The position numbers and the translations under genes were made by a program. The notes under the pieces were generated by a model, which was not told the origin of the DNA, did no database searches, and saw nothing but the letters and a program-made list of their open reading frames with translations. A DNA stretch of 64,000 nucleotides from Nilaparvata lugens (taxonomy: Eukaryota; Arthropoda; Insecta; Hemiptera; Delphacidae): assembly GCF_014356525.2 (NCBI RefSeq), contig NC_052518.1, forward strand, positions 9,035,021 to 9,099,020. Reading direction: 5' to 3'. Position 1 is the stretch's first letter; each line of letters opens with the position of its first letter. Below, in pieces: positions 61,872 through 64,000 of the stretch.

Positions 61872-62956
61872 CAGAGTGTTTCAGAAGTAGTGTCGAACAT
61901 TTTAGGGTATTGTTTCTGGATGATTGATTGATTGATTGATTGATTGAGTACTTTATTTATGTAGATTACAATATATACTGGCTTATACACTTATATACAA
62001 TAGCTTACAATACAGCAAAATTATAGATGAATTATACATGATGATCGGAGACTACAAATGTTGTATTTCAAGTGTCCAAAACTCAGCGGTTATCCTTATA
62101 GCTGCCATTTTGTTTTTTCACTTGGGAATTTTTATCTCAAGAACGAAAAGTTGTATTGATCTGAAATTTGGCATGAATATTTATGCTATGAAGACTCAAC
62201 TTTGAAAAGTAAAATGAAAATTTTTTGATGCAAATATTCAAAATGTCGGCCATTTTTAAATTTTGATGACAAATTTCACGAAAACCGTTCACTTTACAGA
62301 AAATTTACAAGAGACAAAAAAGTTGGCAAATTTTATCAAGATTTCAAGGTATTACGATTGGTCAACGAATAACAAAGAATTCTTTTCGTACTGCATGCAT
62401 GACCACTTTTCATCATTTAAACATCAATATTAAACTTTCAATCCCAATTGTATTTAAGATGATGCTTTGGAACTCATTATGGCTCCATATGGCCATACAG
62501 CTGACTTCACTATGTTTTCAGATGACCTTGTGTTTCTTGTAAAAGTATGATTATTTAAAATAATCAATTTCTCTGTTATTCTTTGACAAATCTTAATAAA
62601 TAAAATATCCCTGAAATCTTGATAAAATTTTCTAACTTTTTTGTCTCTTATAAATTTTCTGTAAAGTGAACGGTTTTCGTGAAATTTGCCATCAAAAATG
62701 TAAAATGGCCGCCATCTTGAATATTTACATCGAAAAATTTGTATTTTATTTTTTAAAGTTGAGTCTTTATAGCATAAATATTCATGCCAAATTTCAGATC
62801 AATACAACATTTCGTTCTTGAGATAAAAATTCGTAAGTGAAAAAACAAAATGGATAACGTCTGAGTTTTGGACACTTAAAATACGACATTTGTAGTCTCC
62901 TATCATCCAGGAACAATACCATAAAACTGTTTCGACACTACTTCTGAAACACCCTG
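61872..62956. mobile_element. Long fold-back element with about 480-bp arms, TA duplication
   Basis: Ends CAGAGTGTTTCAGAAGTAGT and (inverse) CAGGGTGTTTCAGAAGTAGT, flanked by TA. Matching arm blocks: CTCAAGAACGAAAAGTTGTA, GGCATGAATATTTATGCTAT and CGTTCACTTTACAGAAAATT with their inverses. A minus LINE tail (61921-62035) sits in the left arm. Confidence 0.9.
61921..62035 (-). mobile_element. LINE/SINE 3' tail, second copy of the 4248-4360 tail
   Basis: (TGAT)n, then GAGTACTTTATTTATGTAGA and CTTACAATACAGCAAAATTA, nearly identical to 4248-4350. Confidence 0.8.
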
Positions 62957-63076
62957 TACTCTCACATATATCACACTTGTATCTCATTTTGGACACTTAA
63001 AATACTACATTTGTAGTCTCCTATCATCCAGGAACAATACCATAAAACTGTTCGACACTACTTCTGAAACACCCTG
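62957..63076. repeat. Tandem duplication of the fold-back element's right end
   Basis: The last 90 bp of the element (GGACACTTAAAATACTACAT to the CACCCTGTA end) repeat after exactly 120 bp. Confidence 0.92.
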
Positions 63077-63594
63077 TACTCTCATATATCGATCAATAGC
63101 TTACTTTTATAGTTAGATCACAGAAGAAGCAAACCAGTGTTCACTACTCCAACCACCAACGACAGGACAAGTGTGTCGAACATGTGTGAACGGTCTTGTC
63201 TTCCAACAAAAAGAGACATTCACACGAAAGTCTTCGAACGAAAAACAGTTATTGACAGTAGCTTCTAACATAAAATATACAACCAATAACATTAATATAC
63301 CACTGGAAAATTACAAACTATGATACAAAAATAATTCAACTTCAAATAGAGCATCGAAGAAAAAAATTGACAACAAAAAACCGAAGATACAAAAACCTAA
63401 CCTCAAAAAAAATTGTTCGAAGCCTTTCGCTGATAACACAAGATGTACGACGAACATGTGTGTTCGCACATATTCAATACACTTGTCCTGAAGTTATGGG
63501 CCACCCTCATACCAATTCAAATTTCGGTTCTAGGTGAGATGTGAAATCAAATGAAATCGTATTCATTGCAGACGACTTGAAAATGTCAAGAACA
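63077..63594. other. Unassigned stretch with diffuse inverted repeats
   Basis: GACAAGTGTGTCGAACATGT at 63164 faces ACGAACATGTGTGTTCGCAC and ACACTTGTCCTG near 63450-63490, suggesting a diverged about 330-bp inverted-repeat element. No gene. Confidence 0.5.
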
Positions 63595-63777
63595 TTTTTT
63601 TTAATATTTTCAACTATAGTTAAATCAACTGTAGCTCTATTATAGACTGAATAAACGAAAAATCAATTATAATGGCCTCACTTATGTATATTATACATTA
63701 TAATTGATTTTTCGTTTATTCAGTCTATAATAAAGCTACAGTTGATTTAACTATAGTTGAAAATATTTTAAAAAATC
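63595..63777. repeat. Near-perfect palindrome, about 80-bp arms
   Basis: AATATTTTCAACTATAGTTA ... AATCAATTATAATG and its inverse; loop about 20 bp. Confidence 0.95.
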
Positions 63778-63840
63778 TTCTTATACACATATTATGTATA
63801 ATCAGACGGCCTACGGTCTACAGTACAATGCCATATTACC

Positions 63841-64000
63841 ACAGAATACAAATACAGCTGTATTACTGTTAGAAGAAGACTTAAGATAAAAAAGAATTAT
63901 TTTTTACGTCAAAAATTCTTAAGAAAAGAAGAAGTATTACTGTAAGAAGACTTAATTATAAGAAGTATTCAGCTATAACAGCTGAATACTGTTGTATTCT
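63841..64000. repeat. Fold-back sequence at the window edge
   Basis: AGAATACAAATACAGCTG pairs with CAGCTGAATACTGTTGTATTCT at the very end. AGAAGACTTAA words repeat in between. Confidence 0.7.

Noticed and set aside
1..64000. Endogenous viral sequence
   Set aside because: No viral replicase, capsid or envelope-like frame was recognised; RT fragments are all LINE type.

Overview
The window is AT-rich, intron-dominated animal DNA. It has GT-AG introns of 0.4 to 8 kb, no operon structure, and very dense, nested transposable-element debris. RTE-like and other LINE remnants, hAT and Tc1/mariner relics, many small inverted-repeat elements and tRNA-derived SINE heads together suggest an insect, most likely a hemipteran (planthopper-like). 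The species assignment is inference from repeat style, not from a marker gene.

One host gene spans most of the window on the minus strand. It encodes a secreted EMI/fasciclin-I protein of the TGFBI (betaig-h3)/periostin/midline fasciclin family. I placed twelve coding exons between 50736 (5') and 3190 (stop codon). All twelve join in frame through canonical GT-AG sites and give 697 residues plus stop: an EMI module (about residues 1-80), four FAS1 domains (about 86-245, 252-388, 389-526, 530-661) and a short C-terminal tail. The exon or exons with the start codon and signal peptide lie upstream of 50736. I did not find them in 50.7-64 kb, so they are probably beyond the window.

The rest is intron and flank. 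1-3189 holds a 45-bp tandem array, an inverted-repeat element, two LINE 3' ends and the gene's 3' flank. Intron 3.3-9.5 kb holds a hAT relic with a perfect 8-bp duplication, a LINE with a palindromic insertion and a fold-back element. Intron 9.7-16.45 kb holds a mariner relic filled with LINEs, an 871-bp inverted-repeat element, a satellite fragment, and a LINE split by a 478-bp inverted-repeat element that ends next to a splice donor. 16.6-22.3 kb holds further inverted-repeat elements, a 1.5-kb palindromic cluster and a second mariner relic. 22.5-42.5 kb holds short introns with tandem arrays, Helitron-like sequence, a 600-bp near-perfect palindrome and several MITEs. 42.7-50.6 kb holds a long fold-back element, an RTE-like LINE and a third mariner relic. 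50.7-64 kb holds an RTE-like LINE with a nested element, more MITEs and large fold-backs.

No rRNA, functional tRNA, CRISPR array or viral gene was seen. The most notable patterns are a stem-loop recurring at the 3' end of otherwise different LINE tails, a hammerhead-like core (CUGANNA, stem, GAAAC) in several unrelated repeats, and several long palindromes inside introns of an expressed gene.
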